DNA of 64,000 nucleotides. Origin: Mermis nigrescens (Eukaryota > Nematoda > Enoplea > Mermithida > Mermithidae). A model generated the notes under the pieces. That model was not told the origin of the DNA and searched no databases. It saw nothing but the letters and a program-made list of their open reading frames with translations. This document shows positions 46,250 to 57,578 of the stretch, piece after piece (position 1 is the stretch's first letter; every line of letters starts with the position of its first letter). The DNA lies in contig JAVLUZ010000154.1 of NCBI GenBank assembly GCA_036768485.1, positions 37,400,042-37,464,041 of the forward strand. The letters are read 5' to 3'. Both the position numbers and the translations under genes were made by a program.

Positions 46250-46349
46250 TCAGAGTTGATTCGTACAATCTAGGACAAAGAAAGCAATCATTAGCTGGAT
46301 TAGGTGCACCACTTTCAGAAGAACATTCAGATTCTTTGCAGACCAAAAC
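46250..46349 (-). CDS. Candidate cysteine-rich cassette exon between VFT1 and VFT2
   Basis: Acceptor TTTCATTTAG at 46350 and a donor A|GTATCC at 46249 bound a 100-nt open stretch encoding VLVCKESECSSESGAPN, then NDCFLCPRLYESTL. Entry is phase 0, as exon 8 requires. Exit is phase 1, which fits the alternative acceptor of exon 9 at 45170. It would supply a Cys linker like those of the other modules. Direct splicing of exon 8 to 9 is equally in frame and gives the better last strand (VYKY), so this may be alternative or spurious. Confidence 0.35.
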
Positions 46350-46688
46350 CTAAATGAAACAAAGTGCAACGTTATTTTAGAATTGTATGCCCTAAGATAT
46401 AATGAAACTTCAGCTTTCTTTCTCGTTTAATTGAAGTTGAAGAGTGAATTCGTTTCAAGACTAAGCTGACGACAAACCAGGGTAGCTCAATTAAATGATT
46501 GCTTCTCTAAAAAAGTTTTCTTCTTGAGATCAAAGTGAGTCTCCTGGTGTTTTATCCTTTCTTAGAATGCAGTTTTAAAAACATAAAAAGAGTGAGTTTT
46601 TGGTGTCAATTTAATCCGCAGCAGCCTTGCTACATTGAGTTTCATCCAATCTACATAAATAAAAGCTAAACTGATTTCTAGATAGTAC

Positions 46689-46847
46689 CTGAGAAAATAA
46701 CGTTTGATCTTGATTAACTTCGATTATATACACAGATAAATCGTCAGATGGCGCTTTCAGATTGACTCTTCGTCTGTATAAAGCGGATGGTACCCTGAGG
46801 CTCTTGTCGTAGAGAAAATGGACGTTGCGTAAGTAATAATCGAATTT
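46689..46847 (-). CDS. Receptor exon 8: beta-hairpin near the end of VFT1
   Basis: Acceptor CCATTTCAG at 46848 and donor CAG|GTACTA at 46688, both phase 0. KFDYYLRNVHFLYDKSLRVP and LSVYIIEVNQDQTLFSQ match the class C stretch that precedes the final VFT strand. Confidence 0.82.
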
Positions 46848-46931
46848 CTGAAATGGAACTATATATTTGGAGTAAAATCGCTAAACAGTTCTGCCTAGAC
46901 CCGCATAAATAAAGTATGAGTTAAATCTTCT

Positions 46932-47905
46932 TTGGTCACTGCAAGCTCTAAAATTTTTCAGAAGTTATGGCTGGCTTTAATGACAATCAAGCGAAATAAT
47001 GTCGAAAGCTCTTGCTACTTTATTCAAGGTAGCGTTTTAGTACCCTCTTTGTTTCTGTTGTTTGAAAACGATTTTGTTCAAGCTGTTGAGCATAGTGAAG
47101 TCTTTTTCTTTGCTGATGATTTGAAGCTCTTTAATTTTTCTCAAAATTATACTTTGTTGCAAAAAGGTTTAGATAAGCTGGTTTCCTGGTCTGAAGAAAA
47201 TCAGTTAAGCATACCTCTCCCTAAATTTTCTGTGTTATATCTAGGGTACGCTAATCCTAAATTTACATATCACATAAACCATTCTTTGTTATCTGACGCA
47301 GGTTCCTCAATTAGAGATTTAGGTGTTTTCTTAAAAACAAACTTATCATCTAGTTGTCATTGTACATACTATATCAGCAAAAGCTTTGAAAATGAGTGCT
47401 TTGATTTTCAAATGTTTTGAATCACGTGATCTTAAAATGTTGGTTCTTGCTTTTAAAAATTATATTCGGCCTTTATTAGAGTATGCTCCAACTGTATGGA
47501 GCCCCTATTTGCTTTCTGATATCAACAGGGTTGAACGGGTACAGCGAAAATTTACTAAAAGGTTAATTGGATATATGGGACTTTCTTATGATGAAAGGTT
47601 AAAAGCCTTAAATTTAGATAGGCTTGAACTCCGTAGAATTTATTTTGATTTAATTGTATACGTATACTATTATTCACAATAATCTCTTGCCTTCTGAAGA
47701 TTTTTATTAGTTTTATGGTCATTCGCGTACTAGAAATGCATTTGCAAATCAGATCTATTTAGAAAAATTTCGACTTGACTGTAAAAAGTATTGTTTTGCT
47801 ACTAGATCAGCTAGAATTTGGAACGATCTTCCACAATATATTTGAAGTTCTCCAAATGTTGAGACATTTAAGAGAATTTGAAAAAGGTTGATTTCGGGAA
47901 TTTTT
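46932..47905 (+). pseudogene. Degenerate non-LTR retrotransposon reverse transcriptase (3' part)
   Basis: Lies antisense in receptor intron 7. Fragments in shifting frames: QGSVLVPSLFLLFENDF (like G-S-V-L-G-P-L-L-F), EVFFFADDLKLFNFSQ (F-A-D-D catalytic motif present), SIRDLGVFLKTNL, IRPLLEYAPTVWSPYLLSDI, RVERVQRKFTKRLIGY, then SARIWNDLP. This order is that of the C-terminal half of Jockey/CR1/I-type reverse transcriptases. Frameshifts and stops (for example near 47410 and 47690) show it is dead. The 5' half and endonuclease are absent. Confidence 0.85.
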
Positions 47906-48470
47906 TGATGGGGCACACGTGAGCGCAATCTATTTGCCTGTGTGTCCAGGACATTTCGCATTTTACACTATGCTATTTTATTTTCCTTGCGACTTTGTTT
48001 TACCCTTGTGTTTTTTTCCGAATAAAGTATTAGTAGTAAGTGGAATAAATCAGGATTTGAACTCAGACTTAAGCCAGGCTTACATCATACATCAGTATTA
48101 AAGACACGCGGTCAGATTTAAGCCTGGGTCAAACCGGTTTCCATATGCACAGGTAAATCTATACTTAGACTTTACGACAATGTTTAAATATACAGCATCG
48201 AAATTGAATCCTGTCTATCTTCATCAAATACCAGTTTAACCTGGCTTAAATCACAGAATCTATAAAGCGGACTCATATAAATCATTTGATTCTGATTGAA
48301 TCAGTAATCGCATAATGGCTCTTAACATCAATTAAATACTTACCAATCATCGATTAATCCAACAGTCGGAGTAATTACTGATTATATTGATTTTGTTAAG
48401 TCTTCACGCTATATTAAAGCTAACACTTAATTTGTACTTACATTAAAATCGGGCCCAGAGAGTGACTTAC
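47906..48470 (-). other. Remainder of intron 7, no feature seen
   Basis: Follows the retrotransposon fragment up to the exon 7 donor TTT|GTAAGT. Nothing recognised. Confidence 0.3.
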
Positions 48471-48682
48471 AAATTTTGACATTGATTTCAGAGCATGGCA
48501 TAAACCACTCGATCCGAAACACAGCGAGCTCCATGCGTTTTTGTATGCGACTGCAAAAGCGTAAATCGCATCGATTGTGGCGAAAATAAGTGGCGACAGC
48601 AAAAATTCTTGTTCCGTATCCGACAATTTAAATCTATCACCGCGGCATGGCGGATAATGAGAGAACTCTGACACTTTATTGT
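48471..48682 (-). CDS. Receptor exon 7: C-terminal helix region of VFT1
   Basis: Acceptor ATATGGCAG at 48683 with two leading bases completes the phase-1 codon of exon 6. FLLSPLIFATIDAIYAFAVA, then WSSLCFGSSGLCHALKSMSK, is the canonical helix-loop of class C VFTs (A-V-Y-A-x-A-x-A-L...C...G-L-C). Donor TTT|GTAAGT, phase 0. Confidence 0.9.
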
Positions 48683-49029
48683 CTGCCATATGAAACATAT
48701 TAATTAAACTGAATGTCAAATGTGTTGAGAATTAATTTGCAACAATTTATTTTGCTTTAAAATTTGACTCGTATGTCGTACACTATACTCGTACACTCTA
48801 AAATTCACCTGTTGACGGGATCAAAGAATGTAAAATTCTTTTTGTAAGTGTCAAATTTTCTCAATTAAGTGATGGATTCTATTTGCTGGAAAAAGTTCAA
48901 ATTTTCTATACTGTAGACAGGGTCGTATTTAAGGGGGAGGGTGGGGAAACGCCCTCAATCTTGGTCGGTAAAAAAATTTCGAAAGGTAAGATAATGCTCG
49001 GAAAGATGAAAAAATCACATGGCTTTGTC

Positions 49030-49720
49030 GTTAAATCATAGGTATCGCGATAGCGCTACCTATCATATACTTGGCCATCCTTTTCTCTTATATGTTTATC
49101 ACAGCGAGTGCGAAATTTGTGTCCCCCTCACAGCAAAAACGGCACACACCTGGGAGGTGCGGTTTTTTCAATCGATGGATAATTAAAAAATTCGATACCC
49201 GTGTCTTTTTGTTTACACTCAATACCGAGTTAGCAATGAGTGTGTAAAGTGTAAACCGAAAAATCAACGGAGGGCCAATTTTTTTAAATATTTCCCCCGA
49301 GTTGTAAATTACGAATCTGACCTTAAAATTTCTATACACTCAATAATTGTTGCTCAAAAGTGTAAAGTATACGTGTTTTTTACTCTTTGCCTGTCCTTCA
49401 GCTTATCTGACTTAATTTTGGTTTCTGTGCAGTCCAATTAGTTTTATAATGTAGAGGGTTTCAATATCTCAAAATTCAATTTTTTTCTCTTTTAACGCAA
49501 TATTTCTTGATCTGTGATCGTTTTAGTGTAAAGGTTTCGAGACGAAAAACAAAATTTCTCCAGCTACTCCGCTAAGTAGGCGGAACATGCTAATTATGCT
49601 TAAAATGTGCCCTGACCTTAGCGTTACAGATCCTAGTTTATTTTGTTTCTATACACCCAATATTGTGTTATAAGCACAAGTGTAAAGTTTACACTGAGAA
49701 GCACTTTTCCGCCCACAGCA
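49030..49720 (+). mobile_element. TTTACACT-rich element, truncated left end
   Basis: ATCATAGGTATCGCGATAGC followed by CTACCTATCATATACTTGG, then CGGCACACACCTGGGAGGTG and repeated TGTAAAGTTTACACT. Its first 280 bp are a near-perfect inverse of 56010-56280, closer than to copy 1. Confidence 0.75.
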
Positions 49721-49814
49721 TTAGGAGTATTTTAGGATGGAAGTCTTTGGAAATGTAGAAATATTTGGAAACATTGATTTTGAAAATATTGGAAATATCA
49801 ACAAATAAAAGACT

Positions 49815-50075
49815 TTGGAAATATTGCAATTTATGGTTGATTTGGAGGTGTATACAGGCGAGCCTAGCGTATTGACATATATTTTTGAGGAATTTGTCGA
49901 AAAGGGGCTAAAAAGAGTCGAGTTTGGATCTGACGCGTTCTGGAATGCCATCTCATGTATAGCGGAGAAGCCTAATCTGTTTTTCTCAAAACCCCTAGTG
50001 TTGCTGCAATTTTATAAATTATTCAGTCTTTACAACGCGGTGCTCATTTATAATATTATTTTATTATCGTTTTAA
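49815..50075 (+). other. Open frame of uncertain status
   Basis: An 86-codon frame (EVYTGEPSVLTYIFEEFVEK, then VEFGSDAFWNAISC) reads more like protein than repeat and lies antisense in intron 6. I recognise no family, splice partners or repeat copy of it. It may be a gene fragment or chance. Confidence 0.2.
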
Positions 50076-50125
50076 AATTTATCGAGGATACTCATCCAAA
50101 TAATTCAGCTTAAATCATCATTGAG

Positions 50126-50319
50126 CAGGGGCGGATTTAGGGGGAACAGGGGGCGGCCGCCTCCCCCATTGGCCCAAAATAGTGCGCAAAATTAAGCATT
50201 TTTGAGCGATTTTTAGCAATTTTCGGGTTAAAACGGCTAATTTTTCCGCTCAAGTCAGGCTTCCGCCCCCCCTTAGGGGTACCGCCCCACCCCATAGGAA
50301 AATCCTAGATCCACCACTG
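50126..50319. mobile_element. Short hAT-type MITE with 8-bp target duplication
   Basis: 194 bp, ends CAGGGGCGGATTTAGGGGG and CCTAGATCCACCACTG. Flanked by TCATTGAG (50118-50125) and TCATTAAG (50320-50327), 7 of 8 matching. Confidence 0.85.
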
Positions 50320-50454
50320 TCATTAAGGTATTCTAAGAACATTTTTAAAATATTTGACTATCACGATATTATAAATTACATATGTACGGCATTAGGAGAA
50401 TTTTTGCCGAAAAAGTAGGTAATATGTGCATATATCCAATTAAATTGACTGCTC

Positions 50455-50672
50455 ATCATAGGTGGGCGGCACCAAAGTTCTGGAAGAGTGTGTGCAAGAT
50501 TTTTTCAAAGGTCAAAAAATTGCCTTAAAATGGTGGTATGACAAAAAAACATTATTTTTCAACGCTTCTCATCGAGCACTATCCAATGGCATCAAAAAAT
50601 TGCGAGGAACAAAGTTTCAAAAATTGAATTCTGGGGGATATTTTGGTTTCTAGAGGGTGCATACCCCCAGGT
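50455..50672 (+). repeat. Rpt-B copy
   Basis: CATCATAGGTGGGCGGCACC, AATGGTGGTATGACAAAAAA, ATCGAGCACTATCCAATGGC, GGGTGCATACCCCCAGG. It stops about 55 bp from exon 6. Confidence 0.75.
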
Positions 50673-50727
50673 ATTATCGCTCATCCGTGCACTAGTTTGC
50701 ATGAGGATGGCTTGGATATGTACCTAC

Positions 50728-50983
50728 TTTTTATGCGACATTCCATTGTAGCTTGATAAAAGTTGCTGAGCCACGTATTTCTAGAATTCAATTCAACATC
50801 TAATTGATCCATATGATTTCTAAACTCTGGCACATCGCCCGGCATTGTCTGTGAAATAATATGAACACCCTTTGATAGAGGCAGTTCAACGAGCGATGAT
50901 AAAACGTTTGAGTGACCGAACGCATCCGATAAAATAAATCGAAATCTCGATGCAGCGCTTTTGAACTTATCAGTTGAAAGTGC
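50728..50983 (-). CDS. Receptor exon 6: lobe 2 of VFT1
   Basis: Acceptor CTTTACAG at 50984, phase 0. ALSTDKFKSAASRFRFILSD, LPLSKGVHIISQTMPGDVPE, then NTWLSNFYQATMECRIK, the W-[LF]-x-x-[FY]-[WY]-x-x-x-x-x-C module motif. Donor A|GTAGGT at 50727, phase 1, joins exon 7 as an Asn codon. Confidence 0.88.
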
Positions 50984-51570
50984 CTGTAAAGAAAAAATGG
51001 TTTAAAAGCATGGACTGTTTAAAAGTCACTAGAAAAAACAGAATTTTTTTAAAGTAAATCGCGATTGTATTGATAAACTATCTACTTAAATGAGGCGACT
51101 TTTGCTTTCTACTAATAGAATACTTACAAGCTATTTTAGAATATCTTTTAGTTTCATAAACAATCGTTATGAATTATTCCGCCGAATATGGAAGCCGAAC
51201 ATTTAGCAAAAGCATGATGGTAATTGGTCATTGAAAAAGCAGTAAATTTTTGCAATCACACATGAGCGTGAGGGTTGAAGGTTAAGACACACAGAATCCG
51301 GATAGACCCCAAAAAAGCGATAGACCCCCTAGAGTTGAATTTTCGGCATATTTTTTAGTACTTTTTATCGGCTTTACACTAACAAGTCTTCCTGAATTTA
51401 GCTGCTAGTGCTGCCCATGTATGGTCGCATAAGATTTTTAAAACATTAAAAACCGAAAATTCCAAATTCGAAGTAAATGACGATTTAAAGGGTCACGAAA
51501 TAAAGGTATGATTATTATACATTTGGAAATGAGTAAGAATATAAATGGACTAATATGTATGAGTACAAAC
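50984..51570 (-). other. Intron 5 with Rpt-D
   Basis: Phase-0 intron, donor CAG|GTTTGT. An Rpt-D copy lies at 51255-51425 (GAGCGTGAGGGTTGAAGG, AGCGATAGACCCCCTAGAG, GTGCTGCCCATGTATGGTC). Confidence 0.55.
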
Positions 51571-51822
51571 CTGAAAAAGTTCTAGCACCAAATCGCCTTG
51601 CACAAAAACTATTAAATTTTGTGAAGCTGACTCTGAAATAATGCGCTCGGCGGCTTCGTCGAAACGACCATCTAACTCAAGAGGAATAAAGTTGACGATA
51701 CACAAAAACTTTGAGTAAATTTCTGCCGAGAAATATTTTTTTGCCTGTTCACCATAAGCACTGCGTTCATAAATTACAATTGCGTGAGTCCAATTCAGCG
51801 TGTGAGCCAATTGAGCCGCTGC
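51571..51822 (-). CDS. Receptor exon 5: start of lobe 2 of VFT1
   Basis: Acceptor TACTTCAG at 51823, phase 0. AAAQLAHTLNWTHAIVIYER, then SAYGEQAKKYF, is a near-textbook class C lobe-2 entry (A-x-x-L-x-x-x-L-x-W-x-x-[VA]-x-[VI]...Y-G-E-x-[GA]). It ends LVLELFQ at CAG|GTTTGT (51570). Confidence 0.9.
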
Positions 51823-52139
51823 CTGAAGTATTCACCGATTTTGTGATGTATCAAATAAATTTTGCAGAATAAATTTTACTCATTTGGAGTCAATTTGATT
51901 GAAAAAATAAAGAAACTTGTATAAATGACAACTTTAAAATTCGCCATCGCTAGAATTCAGCACAATAGGAATGTTTGAAGCCAAATTGGTTGCGAAATTT
52001 CGATTTTCTACGCGTTCGCTTCGATATAAATTCAAAGATGATGAAGCTGTGTTACATCTAGCATGATTTAATCTGCTTCAAAAAACTTCAGGCATAAAGA
52101 ATTTTCACGTACCACAAAGTTGATAGTTTACTGTGAACT

Positions 52140-52405
52140 GATCCATAACCAGACATGCAAATGGGGGTTGAGGGTCCAAAAGACCCAACAGAAAAACTGA
52201 AGCTGAAATTGTCTAGTGAAAACAAGGCATAGTGAATGACAAAACTGGCAGAGATTACTACTTTCTTGCAAAAGTACTTGATATCGTCAAAAACTGTCAA
52301 TTAAGTCTATACGCTATTTTTTAGCCGAATAAGGCTCTCTAACTGATCCAAAAGGCTGGTCTTACCCCTCTCAGCCAGGTTATGCTGTGCACCTAGTCCA
52401 TAGCT
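52140..52405 (+). repeat. Rpt-C copy
   Basis: AACCAGACATGCAAATGGGG at the left, AGTGAATGACAAAACTGGCA inside, GGTTATGCTGTGCACCTAGT at the right. Confidence 0.7.
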
Positions 52406-52839
52406 AAAGATAGCCACCGACTCACTATCAATAACATTTTCTACCCTATATTTCAGAAAAATTGAAAGTGATTTTCAAAATGTTTTATAAGCTGAGAGCT
52501 GTTTTCAGGAGAACCTGAATGAAAAGTGCAATAATAATTCATAAATGTTTGTGAAACCGTTTTATACAATGAATTGTATGCAAAAATTTAACGCAAATTC
52601 AATCTTGGCATTTATTTTTATTTTGAAGTCAATCAAAAAAAAACAGTTTTCTAAAGTCAAGATTGAAGCGTATAAACGTATGTTCAGCTTGATTTTTATT
52701 GGGTAAGTAAGGACAACAGTTACCAAACGTGAATAAATCAGCCGCTTCATTTGAGAAGGAAGGTAGCACACGTACGAGGGGTGTTCAACAAAGGCGTGCG
52801 TTTTTCTTGTCTGACATAGATATAGCCCTGCTAAAAATC

Positions 52840-55800
52840 ATACTTTCTCTAAGCAACGGAAAAAATCGAAGTATATTCTGCGGCCAACAGATTAAAATAA
52901 ATATTTAACCATAAAATGATTGAAAAAGCAGCACATTAGCTACGCAGTAGCTATGGGAAATGATGTTGAGTAAACTAACAGTCTTTCTAAGCCAATTGAA
53001 TGAATGGTTTAAAACAGTAGGAAACACTTAAGTTGACTTGAAACAGACTAAATGTAGGTACACTAGCATGCCCTTAAGGATTGTGTGCACTAATCAATCG
53101 GCCCCTGCTTTGCTTGCTTTAATGCTCAAAACAAAATAAAACAACTTTAAATACAATACCACTTAGTTTTCTATCGATCAGGATACGAAGCTAGTCAGCG
53201 TTGCTACTTGCCAGCAATTTAAAAAAATAAACATTACAGATTTCGTTTATACACTCTTATCTGAAACTTTGAACATTATTTAAAAAAGACACTTTTTTAG
53301 AGGCCGCAGAATATACTTCGATTTTTTCCGTTGCTTAGAGAAAGTATGATTTTTAGCAGATTTTGCGACTTTAGGTAGATTTTTCCTAGTACCCTCCTTT
53401 TACATCCTTAATAATCCACATTCCAAGTATATTCATCTTTTTTGTTCCATTGGAGCATTTTTCTTTGCTAGTACCCTACTTTTAATTAGCATGATTTGAG
53501 TACATCAATCAGTAAACACATACAGTAGCATACCACAATAATGACAGCAGTCCAAGAACGCGGAAAACAATATTGTTCTTAACATCAGCATTATCCTTTT
53601 TAAACAAGACAACCTTACATTATTTAAACAGATCAAAGTTTTTCAGCATAAACTTTACGCAAATATCAAGTGTAAGGAACACTAACGCTCAGATTTGGAA
53701 GTAAAATAAATTTGTAGTATAAACTACATATTAACAACAAATGGAATAGTGCAAACTTTACATAACTACTAGGTGTAGAGAAAACTAACAGTCAGATTCC
53801 CAATTCTGATTTTACGTAGAACATTTTTAAAAAAATTAAACTTCCGCAAGGCTCTAGAACTAAAGTTAATATGCAGTGTAAACTTTACACAACCACAGAG
53901 TGTAAAGAAAATTTCAGTCGGATTCGTAATTCTGATATTACTGTGATATTACGATCAACATTTATGAAAAAATTAAGTCAACACAATGGACCGAGGACAA
54001 ATAAATATCAGATGTAAACCACTTTACAGCACTGTTGGGTGCAAACAAACTGGCGTATCACATTTGGTTTCTGGTTAATTTTTAGACTTGAGATTATGTC
54101 CAGACTCATAACCCAGAACTTGGCAGAAAAAACAAGGCAGAAACAAGTTAAACTCCCCCATTTTTTTGACTTTACATTTACCGAAAAAGCTAAATATTGA
54201 TGTAAACAAACGCAATTCGCTGTGACGCGTACCCCTTAGAAAGTACTTTATTTTTATCCTATTCGACCTCGCCCGACTTCTGAACAGAGAAAGTGGCAAA
54301 CAAAAAAATGGACAAACCTGTATTTTCCATTGTCCACCACATTGTAAACTTTAAAAATCTGAACCTAACGCCCCATTGAGTGTAAATAAATTCGGTTCGG
54401 GCCAGTTTGTAGCCCTTTGATTGTAGTACGTTTGTATGTGCCAAACTTATGTTCCGCAAAATATTTGATATGATTTACCAATCAAAATACGAAAAAAACC
54501 TGTTTTTTCGCCCATTTTACACCTCAGATTTCGAACTTTACACCCCCATAAATAACACAATATTACGTTTTTTGAACGCGGCTTGCTTCGATGTGTAGCC
54601 CTTAGAAGTTACCTTATTTCTATTTTATTCAATTCATCCAAACTCATAACCGAAAATGTTGGCAGAGAAATCTCGGACAAAATCTGTTTTTTTACTCATC
54701 CACTAGAGTGTAAAGTTTAAATCCCTGGTACTAATTGCGTATTGATTGTAGAAAAGTTTGCTGGCAAGCACAGGATAGCCCTTGATCCGTAGTACATTTC
54801 TGTCAGAAAAAATTTCTTAAATCTCATAACCGGAGTTGTTGGCAGGCATAAACAAGTCGAAAACTCGACTAGAATGTGTCTTTTTACCCCCAGATTTTCG
54901 CACTCTTTACACTCCCATTCGAGAACTAAGGCGAAATTCAAAAAACAAAAAGTGTCAGCTGCAGAACATAAATAGATGAATAAGTCAAATGAAGTGCATG
55001 GTTTTGCCAAAAGAATTAAAAAATGAAAAAAGTCAGCATTCAGAAGATTCGAACCCATTAGTCTTTTTCTGAATCTGCATGCGAGAACGGATGCGTAAGC
55101 CACTGCGCCAACTCGACATATCGGCGGATTTTAATACTTAGTTAATAATTGAAAAATATTCATCATTCTACTAAAGTTTAAGAATAGTGCATTTATGATA
55201 ATAAAAATAATTATTTATTAAAGACGAGTCAAAAACCTCTGAAATAAGAAAAATCTGATCAAACAATATGCAATACGAAGTTATCTATCGGCATTAGAAA
55301 ATAGATGTAGGTAAAATTCAAAGTTCACCTCTTCATATCTCAACAAACACTGGCTGTAGAAAAGTTTAAAGGTCAGATTCGTTATTCTGACCTTACGGAG
55401 AACATTTTTAAAAAATTCATCATCCACGATGCTCTGGACGGAAAAAATTTTTTCAGTGTAAAGTTTACACCTGCACTAATAACGCAATATTGATTGTAAA
55501 GAAACAAAATAAATTTTGCCGTGTAGCGCTTAGGACGAGGCACATTTTAAAGATAATTACCACGTTCTGTCTACTAAGTGGAGAATATGGCAGGAAAAAA
55601 CATTTTTTTGTCCCAGACTCTTTACAATAAACCGCCTCTAAATTTGAAAATATTACTTTTTCGAAAAAAATTAAAAACACTTCCCTAGATTTTATAACTG
55701 TCTACCTTTTAAAACCAATCAGACTGCATAGAATGTAAAAATGAGTTAGATATGCTTCTGCACATGAAAACAGTAAAAAACCGTCTACTTTACACAATAT

Positions 55801-56280
55801 TGCGTTAAAAGAGAAAAAAATTGTTATTCGAGATTTTGTGACCCTCTACATTATAAAACCAATTGGACTGCACAAAAACCAAAATTGAGTTAGATAAGCT
55901 GAAAACAAGCAAAGAGTAAAAAACCCGTATACTTTACATTTTTATGCAACAACCATTGAGTGTAAAGAAATTTTAAGGTCAGATTCGTAATCTACAGCTC
56001 GGGGGCAACATTTAAAAAAATTGGCCCTCCGCAAATTATTTGATTTTTCGGTTTACACTTTACACACTCATTGCTAACTCGGTATTGAGTGTAAACAAAA
56101 AAAGACGGGCATCGAATTTTTTAATTATCCATCGATTAAAAAAACCGCACCTCCCAGATGTGTGCCGTTATAGCTGTGAGGGGGGACACAAATTTCGCAC
56201 TCGCTGTGAAAAACATATAAGAAAAAAGGATGGCCAAGTATATTATAGGTAGCGCTATCGCGCAACCTATGATATATTCA
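52840..56280 (-). mobile_element. TTTACACT-rich element, copy 2 (inverse)
   Basis: Inverse of 27050-30390 in the same order: inverted arms at 52840-52890 and 53295-53480 (AATCGAAGTATATTCTGCGG; TTTTTTGTTCCATTGGAGCA), then a body rich in TAAACTTTACAC, and the terminal GGTAGCGCTATCGCGCAACC palindrome followed by TATGATATA. It has gained a tRNA-derived insertion at about 54950-55120. No coding capacity was seen. Confidence 0.65.
54950..55118 (-). repeat. tRNA-derived SINE-like insertion
   Basis: On the minus strand from about 55118 the sequence reads GTCGAGTTGGCGCAGTGG, containing a pol III A box (TGGCGCAGTGG). About 55 bases on it reads GGGTTCGAATCTTCTG, containing a B box (GGTTCGAATC). Box spacing is tRNA-like, but the acceptor stem does not pair well (GTCGAGT against TGCTGAC), so it is a tRNA relic or SINE head and not a working tRNA. 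The matching place in element copy 1 (about 27380) lacks it. Confidence 0.6.
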
Positions 56281-57578
56281 ATTTTCCAATCTAGTCATAA
56301 ATCATATTGAATACACACAATTTGACGCATTTTGCACATTTCTTTGCCATAAAACCAAAGGGAATATTTTTGTACACAAAACACGTAATACCTTCTTGTT
56401 TCACATCATCATCTGACTCAAATTTTGTTCCTTTGAAGTTCAAACTCAATTTTCTTTAGATGTGGAAGTCTGATGAGGCTATGTCTTCCAAATAGAGTAG
56501 ATGATTGATTTGTTGAAAGCCACGGTCCCAAAATTTATTTGTGCCAGTGCCACGCTCAAGACTTCTGCTATCTGTCTGACCTTTATTTAATAATAACTCA
56601 TAAGCGGCTGATGAACAGCATGGAGCCTTTCATCAGGAGCCACCGTTGATGGTGTTTGAGCGGAAAGGCAATCTTTACAGGACTCCACAAGAGCCTCGAA
56701 TAAGGCCACTTGCTTCTTAATTGAGTGAATCGCTTAGATATCATCACCATAGAGATTGCTCAGTTTGGATAGCATGTCACGTGCATTTTGACTTGTTTCT
56801 ATGAGATACTGAATAAGTGCATCAATGCTCAATTTGTTAATTCTCTGACTTCTTACTCAGCAACAATATTAGATAACATAATATTTCGTGAAGCATACGA
56901 GATCAAAGCTTAAAATTTTATGGTTGACCATCAAAATGGACCCATCAAAATGGACATAGATTTCAACAAAATTCATTGCATCAAAAAGCAATCAACAGCT
57001 AAAAAAAACACACACCTTTGATGAACACCCCTCGAAAGCGCTAGCCAGCACGAATTAATAAGCCACCATAAAAGTAAAAAAACTAGATTAATCTGCATAG
57101 AAAAGAAAATAACAATAAAATGGTTTTAGTTCATCCTGCTTCTCAGTGGAATGCATTTTAAGCTTTTGATAAGCATTCTCTCATCAGAAATATTTGCCTG
57201 CAGAAAACCTATACATTAAACAAGCATTTGATACCATTTCTCTAATTTGAAGTAACTCCAAATAGGAAACTTTTTAGAAAAATATTATAACCGTGGCATC
57301 ACTGTTTGAAAAACAGATGACCGATTATGCCTATACCGTTATTAAAAGTGAAGCCGGAAATCTCAGCCACTCACTTTTCTTCATCTCTCCTTGCCTATGT
57401 CCATTCATGCGGTAAAATAAATTTTTCTCGGCAATTTTTCATTAGAGAATAATTGCTATCGTCATTGCGGCTGTGCATTCTTAAATTTTTAGTAACATTT
57501 ACACTTACTTAATGTTCCGAATCTGACTTACTCGACATGGAAGTTTGTGCATATCAAATATCATGTATCTGTCATTGA

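Larger units (their letters stand above)
48683..50727 (-). other. Intron 6 with repeat insertions
   Basis: Phase-1 intron, donor AAA A|GTAGGT. Contains a GGTCGTATTTAAGGGGG fragment (48915-49025), the truncated TTTACACT element (49030-49720), a hAT-type MITE (50126-50319) and Rpt-B (50455-50672). Confidence 0.6.

Noticed and set aside
55037..55118. A functional tRNA gene
   Set aside because: A and B boxes are present but the acceptor stem does not pair and the anticodon arm is unclear; it fits a SINE head better.
49030..56280. A 7.2-kb DNA transposon with long terminal inverted repeats that captured receptor exons
   Set aside because: The copy at 27050-30390 shows the element is about 3.3 kb. 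The region is better explained by one full inverse copy plus one truncated copy.
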